Shown here: in pieces, positions 35,445-43,707 of the stretch
How the letters are laid out: each line of letters begins with the position of its first letter
Position numbering within the stretch: position 1 is the stretch's first letter
Source of the DNA: Burkholderia pyrrocinia
GTDB lineage: Bacteria; Pseudomonadota; Gammaproteobacteria; Burkholderiales; Burkholderiaceae
Direction of reading: 5' to 3'
Assembly: GCF_022809715.1 (NCBI RefSeq)
Contig: NZ_CP094459.1
Span: 1,860,001-1,924,000 of the forward strand
Length of the DNA stretch: 64,000 nucleotides
Program-made: the position numbers and the translations under genes
The notes under the pieces: model-generated
Told to the model about the DNA's origin: nothing
Database searches by the model: none
The model's input: only the letters and a program-made list of their open reading frames with translations

Positions 35445-35864
35445 TCACGCAATACGGATTTCGACGTCGATGTTGCCGCGCGTCGCCTTCGAATACGGGC
35501 AGGTCTGGTGCGCGACATCGACGATGCGCTGCGCGACCTCGCGGTCGAGCCCCGGCACGCTCACGTTCAGCCGGGCCTGCAGGAAGTACGCGTTGCCGGC
35601 CGTGCCGAGATCCACTTCGGCGTCGACGGCGAGATCGGCCGGCAGCGTCACCTTCGAGGCGCGCGCCGCAAGCTGCATCGCACCGATGAAGCAGGCCGAC
35701 CAGCCGGCCGCGAACAGTTGTTCCGGGTTGGTGCCGGTGCCGGCGCTGCCCGGCGACGACAACTGGATGTCGAGGCGGCCGTCGGAACTGCGTGCCGAGC
35801 CGTCGCGGCCGCCCGAAGTCGTATGCGTCTTGCCCGTGTACAGCACTTTTTCGATCTTGCTCAT
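35445..35864 (-). CDS. ohr: organic hydroperoxide resistance protein
   Basis: A 139-residue Ohr/OsmC-fold thiol peroxidase that reduces organic and lipid hydroperoxides. Both catalytic cysteines are present: Cys58 in AGWSACFIGAM and Cys122 in AHQTCPYSKATRGN; the arginine near residue 20 (SGGRDG) is also conserved. The second of two adjacent ATGs is chosen because GGAG then lies six bases upstream. The upstream region (35908-35968) has OhrR-type repeats, and ohrR lies 2.2 kb away. Confidence 0.93.
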   Translation of the reverse strand: MSKIEKVLYTGKTHTTSGGRDGSARSSDGRLDIQLSSPGSAGTGTNPEQLFAAGWSACFIGAMQLAARASKVTLPADLAVDAEVDLGTAGNAYFLQARLNVSVPGLDREVAQRIVDVAHQTCPYSKATRGNIDVEIRIA

Positions 35865-35907
35865 CATTTGCTCCGTCAGTTGGCAGGTTTTTCTCTGATG
35901 CGATTCG

Positions 35908-35968
35908 ATCGCATGCGATGGAGTTTCGTCGAGGCGACCACCCATGTCAAGCGCATTCGATTAAATCG
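35908..35968 (-). promoter_or_regulatory. ohr upstream region with OhrR-type repeats
   Basis: It contains the perfect palindrome ATCGCATGCGAT (35908-35919), a TTGACA hexamer on the minus strand (35945-35950) and the palindrome CGATTAAATCG (35958-35968) within a stretch resembling the ohrR operator. No good -10 is found at 17 bases from TTGACA (GAAACT is there). Confidence 0.6.
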
Positions 35969-36140
35969 CACACGATATTTTGTATTTCAATGTATCCGGA
36001 ACGTGTCGGGCTTTGCGGGACAAGGCTTTCGGCCGATCGAGCCCCGATATGCAAGCTAACGGGGCGGGTGACGAACGCCGGGCAGGGCGGGCGGAAACGC
36101 CCTTGGAAATGGATTGCCGCCCCGCGAGACGGCCGATACG

Positions 36141-36605
36141 TCACGCCGGCTCGATCTCGGCGATCACGACGAGGATGACGGCCGCGTCGGCCGGCAACTG
36201 GCGCTGGGAGAACGCCGAGCGCGCGTGTCCCGCCTTGCCGCCCAGCGCGGCGGCGAACAGGTCGGACGCGCCGTCGATCACGGCCGGCTGCCCGTAAAAA
36301 CCGTCGGCCGAGCTCACATGCCCCTCGACGCGCACGATCTTGCGCAGGCGGTCGAACCCGCGCAAATGCCTGCGGATCTGCGCGAGCACGTTCAGCGCCG
36401 CAAGCCGCGCGGCATCGCGGCCTTCGTCGACGCTCAACTGCTCGCCGACGCGGCCGGTATAGGCGATCCTGCCGTCGACGAGCGGCAGTTGTCCCGATAC
36501 GAACAGCAGGTTGCCGGCTTCGCTTGCTGCCGTATAGCTGCCGAGCGGGTTCGGCGGTTCGGGTAATGCAAGGCCGAGTTCGGCCAGCTTCTGTTCGACG
36601 GTCAT
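36141..36605 (-). CDS. RidA/YjgF-family protein
   Basis: A 154-residue member of the RidA superfamily, in the YjgF/UK114-like 'endoribonuclease' subgroup. It has PPNPLGSYTAASEAGNLLFVSGQLPLVDG at the N-terminus, RLAALNVLAQIRRHL in the middle and a shorter version of the ligand-binding RSAF motif (ARSAFSQRQLPADAAVILV). Classical RidA proteins hydrolyse reactive enamines/imines; this subgroup lacks a full arginine-based active site consensus in some members, and the exact substrate is unknown. It is divergent from a LysR gene (216-base gap), which may control it. Confidence 0.85.
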   Translation of the reverse strand: MTVEQKLAELGLALPEPPNPLGSYTAASEAGNLLFVSGQLPLVDGRIAYTGRVGEQLSVDEGRDAARLAALNVLAQIRRHLRGFDRLRKIVRVEGHVSSADGFYGQPAVIDGASDLFAAALGGKAGHARSAFSQRQLPADAAVILVVIAEIEPA

Positions 36606-36820
36606 GTCGTTCTCCTTGCGGGAAAATGGATCGGGCGATCGGTGTTGCCTGTCGGTCACTCTAGTCATGCGGCCGAAGCCGGTAAATGTCAGCGGCGCAA
36701 TTGATTCGGGACACGATGTAACGAATCGCGCCACGCGCGCTCGCTGGTTTCCCGCGCGATCTTCATGCACACTCGTTGCTTCATCGCGCGCCCCACACCG
36801 GAGACGGCAGGAACCGCACC

Positions 36821-37786
36821 ATGCAACGCAAATTCGACGACTTGCTGCTGGGCAGCATCGAGCTGTTCTGTCTCGCCGCCGAACTCGGCAGCTTCACGCT
36901 GGCGGCAACCGCGGCGAGCGTCACGCCGGCCGCGGTCAGCCGGTCGGTGGCGCGGCTCGAGGAGCGTCTCGGCGTGCGGCTGTTCGTGCGCACGACACGA
37001 CAGATCCGCCTGACCGATTCCGGCCGGCGCTATTTCGAGCAATGCCGCGATGCGCTGTCGCAGCTCGTCGACGCGGAACGCGAAGCGACCGGCCAGCAAG
37101 CAACGCCGGCCGGCGTGCTCCGGATCAGCATGCCGACGCCGTACGGGCACTACCGCGTGCTGCCGCTGCTGCCCGCGTTTCGCGAGCGCTATCCGGACGT
37201 GCGCGTCGAAACCCACCTGAGCAACCGCAACATCGACTTCGCCGAAGAGGGCTTCGATCTCGCGATCCGCGGCCGCGCGCCGGCCGATTCGAACCTGGTC
37301 GCGCGCAAGCTGGAGGATGCCGAACTCGTGATCGTCGCGGCGCCCGGCTATCTGAAGCGCGCGGGCACGCCGACCGCCATCGACGATCTGCATGCGCACG
37401 AATGCATCCAGTTCGAGCTGCCGAGCAGCGGGCGGCCGATTCCCTGGCTGTTCGACGACGGATCGGACGAGATCGATATCGCGACGACCGGCAGCTACAG
37501 TACGTCGGGCGACGTCCTCGCCGGCGTGACGCTCGCGCGCAGCGGTGCGGGCCTGTTCCAGACCTACCGCTTCATCGTCGAACAGGATCTGCGCGCCGGT
37601 ACGCTCGTGGAGGTACTGCCCGGCCTTGGCGGCCGGTCGCGGCCGTTCATGCTGCTGTACCCGCATGCGCGCTTTCTGTCGTCGCGCGTGCGTGTGTTCG
37701 TCGACTTTCTCGTCGAGCATCTGGAGCGCGCGCCCGCCGGGCAGGCGCGCGGTACACGCACCAAACGAGCCGCCGCATCGCGCTAG
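36821..37786 (+). CDS. LysR-type transcriptional regulator
   Basis: A 321-residue LysR regulator of the CrgA/DmlR-like branch: IELFCLAAELGSFTLAATAASVTPAAVSRSVARLEERLGVRLFVRTTRQ is the helix-turn-helix region (given here in outline: residues about 10-60). The effector domain has the typical YPDVRVETHLSNRNIDFAEEG. It faces away from the RidA gene and towards an SDR gene that ends 31 bases past its stop. Start ATG at 36821 lies 15 codons inside a longer in-frame reading; the shorter is preferred by family length. Confidence 0.88.
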   Translation: MQRKFDDLLLGSIELFCLAAELGSFTLAATAASVTPAAVSRSVARLEERLGVRLFVRTTRQIRLTDSGRRYFEQCRDALSQLVDAEREATGQQATPAGVLRISMPTPYGHYRVLPLLPAFRERYPDVRVETHLSNRNIDFAEEGFDLAIRGRAPADSNLVARKLEDAELVIVAAPGYLKRAGTPTAIDDLHAHECIQFELPSSGRPIPWLFDDGSDEIDIATTGSYSTSGDVLAGVTLARSGAGLFQTYRFIVEQDLRAGTLVEVLPGLGGRSRPFMLLYPHARFLSSRVRVFVDFLVEHLERAPAGQARGTRTKRAAASR

Positions 37787-37817
37787 GCACGCCGGCTCGT
37801 TCTTTCGATGCCGATGC

Positions 37818-38525
37818 TCAGTGCCCGGCGCTCTGGCCGCCGTCGACGTGCAGGATCTCGCCGGTGACGAATGGCGCCGAGTCGAGATACAGGATCGCGT
37901 CGACGATGTCGCTCATCTCGCCCATGCGGCCGACCGGGTGCAGCGACGCGAGCGTCGCATGCGTTTCGGGCGCATGCATCGGCGACTTGATGATGCCCGG
38001 CGACACCGCATTGACGCGGATGCCGGCCTTTGCGTACTCGATCGCGAGCGATTTCGTCGCCGCATTCAATCCGCCTTTCGTCAACGACGCGAGCACCGAC
38101 GGCACGTTGCTGTTCGCGTGATCGACCAGGCTCGTCGTGATGCTGACCACGTGCCCGATGCCGTGCTGCTGCATCGCAGCGATCGCGCGCTGCGTGACGT
38201 AAAAGAAGCCGTTCAGGTTGACGCTCGTGACCTGCGCGTAGTCGTCCGCGGTGTACTGCGTGAACGGCTTCGCGATGAACACGCCGGCGTTGTTGACGAG
38301 CGTGTCGACGCGGCCGAAGCGTTCGATTGCCGCGTCGACCACGCGACGCGCGACGGCCGGATCGCCGATGTCTCCCGCGACGGTGACGAGATCGGGATCG
38401 TTCGACGGCCCGATCGAACGGGAAGTCGCGACGACGCGATGGCCGCGTGCGCGGAACGCGTTGACCGTTTCCGCGCCGATGCCTTGCGATGCGCCGGTGA
38501 CGATGATGACTCTGGATGTGCTCAT
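37818..38525 (-). CDS. short-chain dehydrogenase/reductase lacking the catalytic tyrosine
   Basis: A 235-residue classical SDR: coenzyme motif VTGASQGIG at residues 9-17, NNAG at about 85-88, and the catalytic Ser region HVVSITTS. At the active site the Y-x-x-x-K motif reads A-S-L-T-K (in SVLASLTKGGLNA): the lysine is kept but tyrosine is replaced by alanine. The C-terminal VTGEILHVDGGQSAG is normal. Either another residue supplies the proton or the protein has a different role. The start ATG follows GAGGCATG-type spacing. Confidence 0.85.
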   Translation of the reverse strand: MSTSRVIIVTGASQGIGAETVNAFRARGHRVVATSRSIGPSNDPDLVTVAGDIGDPAVARRVVDAAIERFGRVDTLVNNAGVFIAKPFTQYTADDYAQVTSVNLNGFFYVTQRAIAAMQQHGIGHVVSITTSLVDHANSNVPSVLASLTKGGLNAATKSLAIEYAKAGIRVNAVSPGIIKSPMHAPETHATLASLHPVGRMGEMSDIVDAILYLDSAPFVTGEILHVDGGQSAGH

Positions 38526-39057
38526 GACATGCCTCGACAGGTGAATGGTGTTCGGCTTCAGTGCCGACCGGATCGATGAATCCGATGGGCGAACTGTAGG
38601 CGCGCCGATCGCGATTTCGAACACCCACCGTGGAGCAACAGTCTTGCGTCGCGGGAACAAATGCGGGGAGGGCCGGTTTTCTCGGGTCGGAGCGGCCGAT
38701 CGACATGCGGATGCAGGCGACGCAAAGCGGCGCCCGACGTCGCGCGCAAGCGCGTCGATGCGTTGCATACGAGTTTTGAAGCGTGGCGCGATCTCACCTG
38801 GGGCCGACTTTCCCGCGGCTTGACGAGCCGATTTGTCGGTCACGGCACACGCAGTTGGATAAATCTATGCATCCATCCGGATAACTTTTCTTATCACAAC
38901 AGCACTATTGCGAATAAAAACTCGCTGTTTCAGAAACGTGCCTGACGTCACCGTCCAGACCATTCCGATGCGACGCTCCATCGATTCGACGGCGGGGAAG
39001 CGGTCGTCAAGGCGCGGCTGTCCCGGCCGGCGACGGTCTTGAAACGAATGCACGCAT
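38526..39057. other. gene-free stretch before the biosynthetic cluster
   Basis: 532 bases with no supported gene. Around 38860-38930 the DNA becomes AT-rich (runs of TTATC, AATAAAAA). It separates the SDR gene from the shikimate kinase end and may be the left boundary of the cluster. Confidence 0.45.
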
Positions 39058-39621
39058 TCAACCCGGTGCGCGCATCCGCGCCTGCAACACCGTCAACACT
39101 TCGGCCGTCGCACGCGCGACACCCTGCGCGGTCGTATCGACGAACGCATGCGCGCATTCGCGATACAGCGGGTCGCGCATGCGGTACAGCGCAGCGAGCG
39201 TTTGCCGCAGCTCGGCCACCCGCAGCAGCGGCCGCCGCGCGTCGTCGCGCGTACGGCGCCACAGCGTGTCCGGCTCCGCATGCAGATAGATCACGCAGCC
39301 GCGCTCGCTCAATCGCGCGCGGGTGCGCGGATCCAGCACCGCGCCCCCGCCGGTCGCCACGATGACGTTCGGGCGCTGTGTCAGCTCGTCGACGATATGC
39401 GTTTCGAGCAGCCGGAAGCCGCCTTCGCCGACCATGTCGAACAGCACGGCGACCGAACGGCCGGTACGCCGCTCGATCTCGTCGTCGCTGTCGGCGAACG
39501 TCCAGCCGAGCGATGCGGCGAGCGCGCGGCCGAGCGTCGATTTGCCCGCGCCCATCATGCCGACCAGAAAGGCGCGCGCGGGCAGCGCCCGCACCTCGGC
39601 CGCCGCGACGACGGCGCTCAT
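39058..39621 (-). CDS. shikimate kinase-like enzyme
   Basis: A 187-residue P-loop kinase: Walker A GMMGAGKST (near residue 22), SDDEIERRTG with the shikimate-binding aspartate, ATGGGAVLDP as the Walker B-like glycine loop, and RRPLLR with the substrate arginine. Shikimate kinase phosphorylates shikimate in the aromatic pathway. This copy is away from the usual housekeeping locus and is paired with a DAHP synthase, which suggests extra precursor flux for a secondary product. Start overlaps the stop of the preceding 215-residue gene by ATGA. Confidence 0.88.
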   Translation of the reverse strand: MSAVVAAAEVRALPARAFLVGMMGAGKSTLGRALAASLGWTFADSDDEIERRTGRSVAVLFDMVGEGGFRLLETHIVDELTQRPNVIVATGGGAVLDPRTRARLSERGCVIYLHAEPDTLWRRTRDDARRPLLRVAELRQTLAALYRMRDPLYRECAHAFVDTTAQGVARATAEVLTVLQARMRAPG

Positions 39622-40265
39622 AGCCGCCGGGCGAGCGGCCAGCCGGCCCGCGTCGCCAGGCAGATCCGCCGCGCGCGCACCGCGTCCGACAGCGTGTCGA
39701 GCGCCGCGCCGGTCGACACGTCGTCGGCGTCGAGCAGCGCGCCGAGCACCTGCCCGTCCGGATCGCCGGTCGCGATGTGCTCGGCCGCATCCGCCGCGAT
39801 GCTCCGCGGCGTACGCTCGGGCGTCCCGTCGCGTTCGGGCCGCCGCGCTCCGTTGCGCAGGTCGAGCCAGCGCACGACGAGGCCGCAGAACAGCGTGCCG
39901 CTCGGCACGGCTGCGTCGGCGCGCGGCTCCGCCATGTCGCCGGGTGCCGCGCACCGCGTGATCCAGCTCGCGAACTCGAGCAGCGACGCATCGTGCGCGA
40001 GCGTCGCCGCGTCGAGCGCGACGGTCACGCCGGCGTCCCGCAACCGGCCGAGCAGCGGTCGCACGCCGTCGTGTGCGCCACCGCACGGCTGCAGCAACAC
40101 TTCCAGTTCGTCCTCATGGCGGCTTGCGAGCGCACGGTGCCGGTCGAGCGCGGCCGGTTCGAGCAATGCATGCGCGGCATGCCGGACGATGACGATCGCG
40201 CGATCGTCGCGCCGCTCGACGATCGCGCCGATCCGGCGCCGCGCGCGCGCCACCGCGCAGCTCAC
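39618..40265 (-). CDS. unknown protein of the biosynthetic cluster
   Basis: A 215-residue protein I cannot assign. It is rich in Arg, Asp and Ala, without a signal peptide or membrane helix. Patches such as RRIGAIVERRDDRAIVIV and LSDAVRARRICLATRAGWPLARRL look helical. Its stop overlaps the shikimate kinase start (ATGA) and it begins 28 bases after the thioesterase stop, so it is firmly part of the three-gene operon. Position suggests an aromatic-pathway or tailoring role (chorismate mutase/prephenate-dehydratase-like activity would fit but no signature was seen). Confidence 0.7.
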   Translation of the reverse strand: MSCAVARARRRIGAIVERRDDRAIVIVRHAAHALLEPAALDRHRALASRHEDELEVLLQPCGGAHDGVRPLLGRLRDAGVTVALDAATLAHDASLLEFASWITRCAAPGDMAEPRADAAVPSGTLFCGLVVRWLDLRNGARRPERDGTPERTPRSIAADAAEHIATGDPDGQVLGALLDADDVSTGAALDTLSDAVRARRICLATRAGWPLARRL

Positions 40266-40293
40266 GTGTCGCTCCCGACATGGCGCACGCGCA

Positions 40294-40704
40294 TCACAGC
40301 GAACCCTGGAATTCGAGCACGCGCGTCTTGAATTCGTCGGGCACGGCCAGCGTCGTGTTGTTCGCGTAATCGAACATCACGTGCGTCGACATGCCGCGCG
40401 CGACGATCGTCTGGTCGTCGCGCTCCATCAGGTGCTCGAGATCGAAGCTCTTGCTGCCGAAGCGCACGATGCTCGACCGGATCGTCAGGTTGTCGCCGAA
40501 CTGCGCCGGTGCGAGGTACTCGCACTGCGTCTTCACCATGATGTGCGGCAGCTTCTCGCTCCGCGGCAAGCCGAGGAGGTCGAACATGTAGCAGAGGTAC
40601 GAATGCTGCAGGTAGTCGTAATAGACGGGACTGCTAACATGCCCCATCGAATCCGTATCGCGATACTTGACGTGAATCGGTGTTTCGTAATGACGCTTCG
40701 ACAT
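40294..40704 (-). CDS. hot-dog acyl-CoA thioesterase (4HBT/YbgC-like)
   Basis: A 136-residue thioesterase. The active-site segment reads VKYRDTDSMGHVSSPVYYDY (residues about 12-30), with Asp16/Asp18 and the GHV turn typical of 4-hydroxybenzoyl-CoA thioesterases. The usual 'HVNN' is changed to 'HVSS'. It would release an acid from a CoA ester. In TDA clusters the TdaD gene encodes a thioesterase of this fold, a parallel that supports the cluster reading below. It is the first gene of the operon, with CCGGAGAG as ribosome binding site and a lux-type palindrome 42 bases upstream. Confidence 0.85.
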   Translation of the reverse strand: MSKRHYETPIHVKYRDTDSMGHVSSPVYYDYLQHSYLCYMFDLLGLPRSEKLPHIMVKTQCEYLAPAQFGDNLTIRSSIVRFGSKSFDLEHLMERDDQTIVARGMSTHVMFDYANNTTLAVPDEFKTRVLEFQGSL

Positions 40705-41087
40705 GGTGACTCTCCGGGATAACTTGGTTGATTTATATATTCGAACCTGACTGGCCTGTCAGGCACCAGAAAATTAATCGAATGCCTATCTGGCCGCCAC
40801 TATCAGAACGAATAGCAATCTGCCGCCAAAGGCCGTGAAATCCGGCTCTCCGATTCCGCCAAAGCGCTCCCTTATTTCCATGTAAAACCGAATGTCCGAC
40901 CCGACCCGCATTGCGAAAACAGCCGCGACTCATGTCGGAAAATATCGAATAACGCCCTTATTTCCTTCATTCATAAGGTTATGAATTAGAAACTGATAAC
41001 TATGTTAGTTGCGCCACGAAAGAACCATTCAATAAAGTCGCGTTGTAGTAAAAAATCCCCCGAATTATCGACAGGAGGGCAGTCCCC
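40705..41087. other. AT-rich divergent promoter region
   Basis: 383 bases between the divergent thioesterase and DAHP synthase genes, visibly AT-richer than flanks, with no gene. It holds the palindrome at 40746-40763. A strong ribosome binding site AGGAGGG (41070-41076) precedes DAHP synthase. Confidence 0.6.
40746..40763. promoter_or_regulatory. lux-box-like palindrome CCTGAC-N6-GTCAGG
   Basis: An 18-base inverted repeat containing CTG-N10-CAG, the core lux-box pattern of LuxR-type regulators. Towards the thioesterase, 22 bases separate it from GTTATC; towards DAHP synthase, 22 bases separate it from CTATCT. Both hexamers are weak -10 matches. Related elements precede the ligase and flavoprotein genes. 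Confidence 0.65.
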
Positions 41088-42200
41088 ATGCATGCAAACG
41101 CCTGGACGACCGACCGTGACGCCGTGCTGCGCTTGCCGACCCCCGCGGATCTGGCAGGCACGCTGCAGCCGGCGTTGCGCGCGGCGCGCACCGTCCATAC
41201 GACCCGCCGCGCGATCGCCGACGTGCTGAACGGTGCGGACGACCGTCTCGTGGTCATCGCCGGCCCGTGCTCGGTGCACGACCCGGCCGCCGCGCGCGAC
41301 TATGCGGCGCGGCTCGCGCTGCAACGCGCGCGGTTTGCGGACGAGCTGGAAATCGTGATGCGCGTGTACTTCGAGAAGCCGCGCACGACGGTCGGCTGGA
41401 AAGGGCTCATCAACGATCCGCTGCTGGACGGCAGCGAGCGGATCGACGCCGGGCTGCATGCCGCCCGCGCGCTGCTGTGCGACATCAACGGCGCGGAGAT
41501 GCCGGCGGCGACCGAATTCCTCGATCCGCTGTCGCCGCGCTACCTGGCCGATCTGGTCGCATGGGGCGCGATCGGCGCGCGCACGGTGGAGTCGCAGGTG
41601 CATCGCGAGCTCGCGTCGTCGCTGCCGATCCCGATCGGCTTCAAGAACGGGACCGACGGCAACGTCCAGGTGGCCGTCGATGCGATGTGCGCGGCCGCGC
41701 GCGCGCACCGTTTCCTGTCGGTCGATGCCTGCGGCCGGCTGTGCGCGACGGCGTCGTCCGGCAATCCGCATACGCATGTCGTGCTGCGCGGCGGACGCGA
41801 ACCGAATTTCGACGCGGCCGCCGTGAATGCCGCATGCGAGCGCATGGCGGCCGCGCAATTCGCGCCGCGCGTGATGATCGACGTCAGTCACGGCAACAGC
41901 CGCCGCCAGTTCCGGAACCAGTTGGGCGTCGGCGCGGACGTTGCCGCGCAGGTCGCGGCCGGCGATACGCGCATCGTCGGCGTGCTGATCGAGTCGAACC
42001 TGATCGAAGGGCGGCAGGACCTGGTGCCCGGCGTTCCGCTGCGCTACGGGCAGAGCATCACCGACGCGTGCCTGTCGTTCGCCGACACCGCCGGGCTCTT
42101 CGAAACGCTCGCGCACGCGGTCCGGGCACGGCGGCGGGGCCATGCGCCGATGCCCGGCATCGAGTTCGCGCACGAGCCGCTACTTGCGTGCTGCGCATGA
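41088..42200 (+). CDS. class I 3-deoxy-7-phosphoheptulonate (DAHP) synthase
   Basis: A 370-residue AroF/G/H-type DAHP synthase, first enzyme of the shikimate pathway (phosphoenolpyruvate plus erythrose 4-phosphate). Motifs include IAGPCSVHD with a metal-binding cysteine, MRVYFEKPRTTVGWKGLIND, IGARTVESQVHRELAS, IGFKNGTDGN and MIDVSHGNS with the metal-binding His and Asp region. It is complete. An additional copy next to a shikimate kinase and product-forming genes points to dedicated precursor supply. Start ATG has AGGAGGG at ideal spacing. Confidence 0.92.
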   Translation: MHANAWTTDRDAVLRLPTPADLAGTLQPALRAARTVHTTRRAIADVLNGADDRLVVIAGPCSVHDPAAARDYAARLALQRARFADELEIVMRVYFEKPRTTVGWKGLINDPLLDGSERIDAGLHAARALLCDINGAEMPAATEFLDPLSPRYLADLVAWGAIGARTVESQVHRELASSLPIPIGFKNGTDGNVQVAVDAMCAAARAHRFLSVDACGRLCATASSGNPHTHVVLRGGREPNFDAAAVNAACERMAAAQFAPRVMIDVSHGNSRRQFRNQLGVGADVAAQVAAGDTRIVGVLIESNLIEGRQDLVPGVPLRYGQSITDACLSFADTAGLFETLAHAVRARRRGHAPMPGIEFAHEPLLACCA

Positions 42201-42219
42201 GCGGCCCGGCGCGACGTCA

Positions 42220-43587
42220 TCAGATTTCGGCTTCGTCGTAGATCCGCGTCGCGTCGCCGGCCCACGCGTCGCGGTAGCGGGCGAGCCAGTGTTCGGCCTG
42301 GGTCGGCGCGCCGGCGACGATCTCGTCGAGCGGCGCAAGATACACGGATTCGTCGCGGCCGGCCGCATCCAGGCGCGCCCGCGCGCGCAGGCCGCGATGC
42401 GCGATTGCGAGCGCATCGGCCGCGAACGCACGCAGCGGGCGGCCGTCGACCGGTGTATCGAGCCCGAGACGCGGCACGTCGCGACGCAATGCCAGCAGCG
42501 CGCCGCGATCGATCGCGGCGGCCAGCGTCTCGGCGTCCGACAGCGCGGCCGGATCGTACAGCAGGCCGGTCCAGAATGCGGACAGCGCGATCATCATCTC
42601 GGGCGAGCCGGCATCGGCGCCGCGCATCTCGAGATAGCGCTTCAGCCGCACCTCGGTGAATACCGTCGTCAGGTGGTCCGCGAAATCGCCGAGCGTCGGC
42701 GTGTCGCCTTCGAGATGCGGAATGCGCCGCCGCATGAAATCGCGGAACGTCCGCCCGGTCGCATCCGCGTAGCGGTCGCCGCGCCGCACGAAATACATCG
42801 GCACGTTGTCGAGCAGCCAGCTCACGTAGCGCTCGAAGCCGAAGCTGCGCGACAGGAACAATGCCGGCGCGCCGCAGCGATCCTCGTCGGTATCGAGCCA
42901 CGTATGTGCGCGCGTCGACAGCAGGCCGGACGGGCGGCCTTCGCAGAACGGCGAATTCGCGAACAGCGCGGTCGCGACCGGCTGCAACGCGAGCGACACG
43001 CGCATCTTGCGCGCCATGTCGCTTTCCGATGCGAAATCGAGATTGACCTGCACGGTGCAGGTGCGCTGCATCATGTCGAGCCCGCGCGTGCCGACGCGCG
43101 GCATATAGCGGCGCATGATCCCGTAGCGCTGCTTCGGCATCCACGGCAGCGCCGCGCGCGACAGGTGAGGGTGAAAGCCGAGCGGCGCACAGCGCAGGCC
43201 GAGCGGCTCGCATGCCGCGCGAGCCGCGGCGAGGTGCGCATGCAATTCGGCATGCGTGTCGTGCAGCGTGTCGAGCGGCGCGCCCGACAGTTCGAGCTGG
43301 CCGGCCGGTTCGAGCGAGATCGCCGCGCCGTCGCGCTGGATCACGCCGACGATCCGCCCGGCATCGACGATCGGCGTCCCGTCGCCGCGCAGCCGCTCGA
43401 GCACCGCGGCGATGCCGGACGGCCCGTCGTAGGGCGCGGCCGCGTGCGTCGCGCGAGCGACGACGAACTTCTCGTGCTCGGTGCCGATCCGGAATTGCGC
43501 GGCCGGCTTGCAGCCGGCGGCCAGATGATCGGCGAGTTGCTGCTCTGAGACGATCGGCGTGTTGTCCGATCCGACGGCATTCGACAT
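42220..43587 (-). CDS. plant-type glutamate-cysteine ligase (GCS2 family)
   Basis: A 455-residue ligase that makes gamma-glutamylcysteine. The family motif IGTEHEKF begins at residue 34, with catalytic glutamates. GAAISLEPAGQLELSG, GFHPHLSRAALPWMPKQRYGIMRRYMP and VQVNLDFASESDMARK follow in outline, all typical of the plant/alphaproteobacterial type, which differs from the E. coli type. Its presence among secondary-metabolism genes, next to GST and C-S lyase genes, suggests dedicated sulfur-donor supply. The promoter (43639-43684) carries a lux-box-like element. It ends 19 bases from the DAHP synthase stop, convergent. Confidence 0.9.
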   Translation of the reverse strand: MSNAVGSDNTPIVSEQQLADHLAAGCKPAAQFRIGTEHEKFVVARATHAAAPYDGPSGIAAVLERLRGDGTPIVDAGRIVGVIQRDGAAISLEPAGQLELSGAPLDTLHDTHAELHAHLAAARAACEPLGLRCAPLGFHPHLSRAALPWMPKQRYGIMRRYMPRVGTRGLDMMQRTCTVQVNLDFASESDMARKMRVSLALQPVATALFANSPFCEGRPSGLLSTRAHTWLDTDEDRCGAPALFLSRSFGFERYVSWLLDNVPMYFVRRGDRYADATGRTFRDFMRRRIPHLEGDTPTLGDFADHLTTVFTEVRLKRYLEMRGADAGSPEMMIALSAFWTGLLYDPAALSDAETLAAAIDRGALLALRRDVPRLGLDTPVDGRPLRAFAADALAIAHRGLRARARLDAAGRDESVYLAPLDEIVAGAPTQAEHWLARYRDAWAGDATRIYDEAEI

Positions 43588-43638
43588 CGACACCCTCCAC
43601 ATGGCGTATTGGGCGACCGACCGGCCGGTCGCACGGCG

Positions 43639-43684
43639 ACTATAGCGGCGTCGATGCAGGCGCAGTACTGGCAGGGGTGATAGG
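43639..43684 (-). promoter_or_regulatory. glutamate-cysteine ligase promoter with lux-box-like element
   Basis: Read on the minus strand: the 18-base element CCTATCACCCCTGCCAGT (43667-43684), then 22 bases, then TATAGT (43639-43644) as -10. The element has CTA-N10-CAG and matches 14 of 18 bases of the one at 55805-55822. This places it about 43 bases before the predicted transcript start, the usual location for LuxR-type activators. Confidence 0.6.
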
Positions 43685-43707
43685 GGGCGGTGCGCAGCCG
43701 TGCCGTG

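Noticed and set aside
40790..40806. Second lux-box candidate near DAHP synthase
   Set aside because: Spacing is CTG-N11-CAG, one base too long, and no dyad symmetry is seen.
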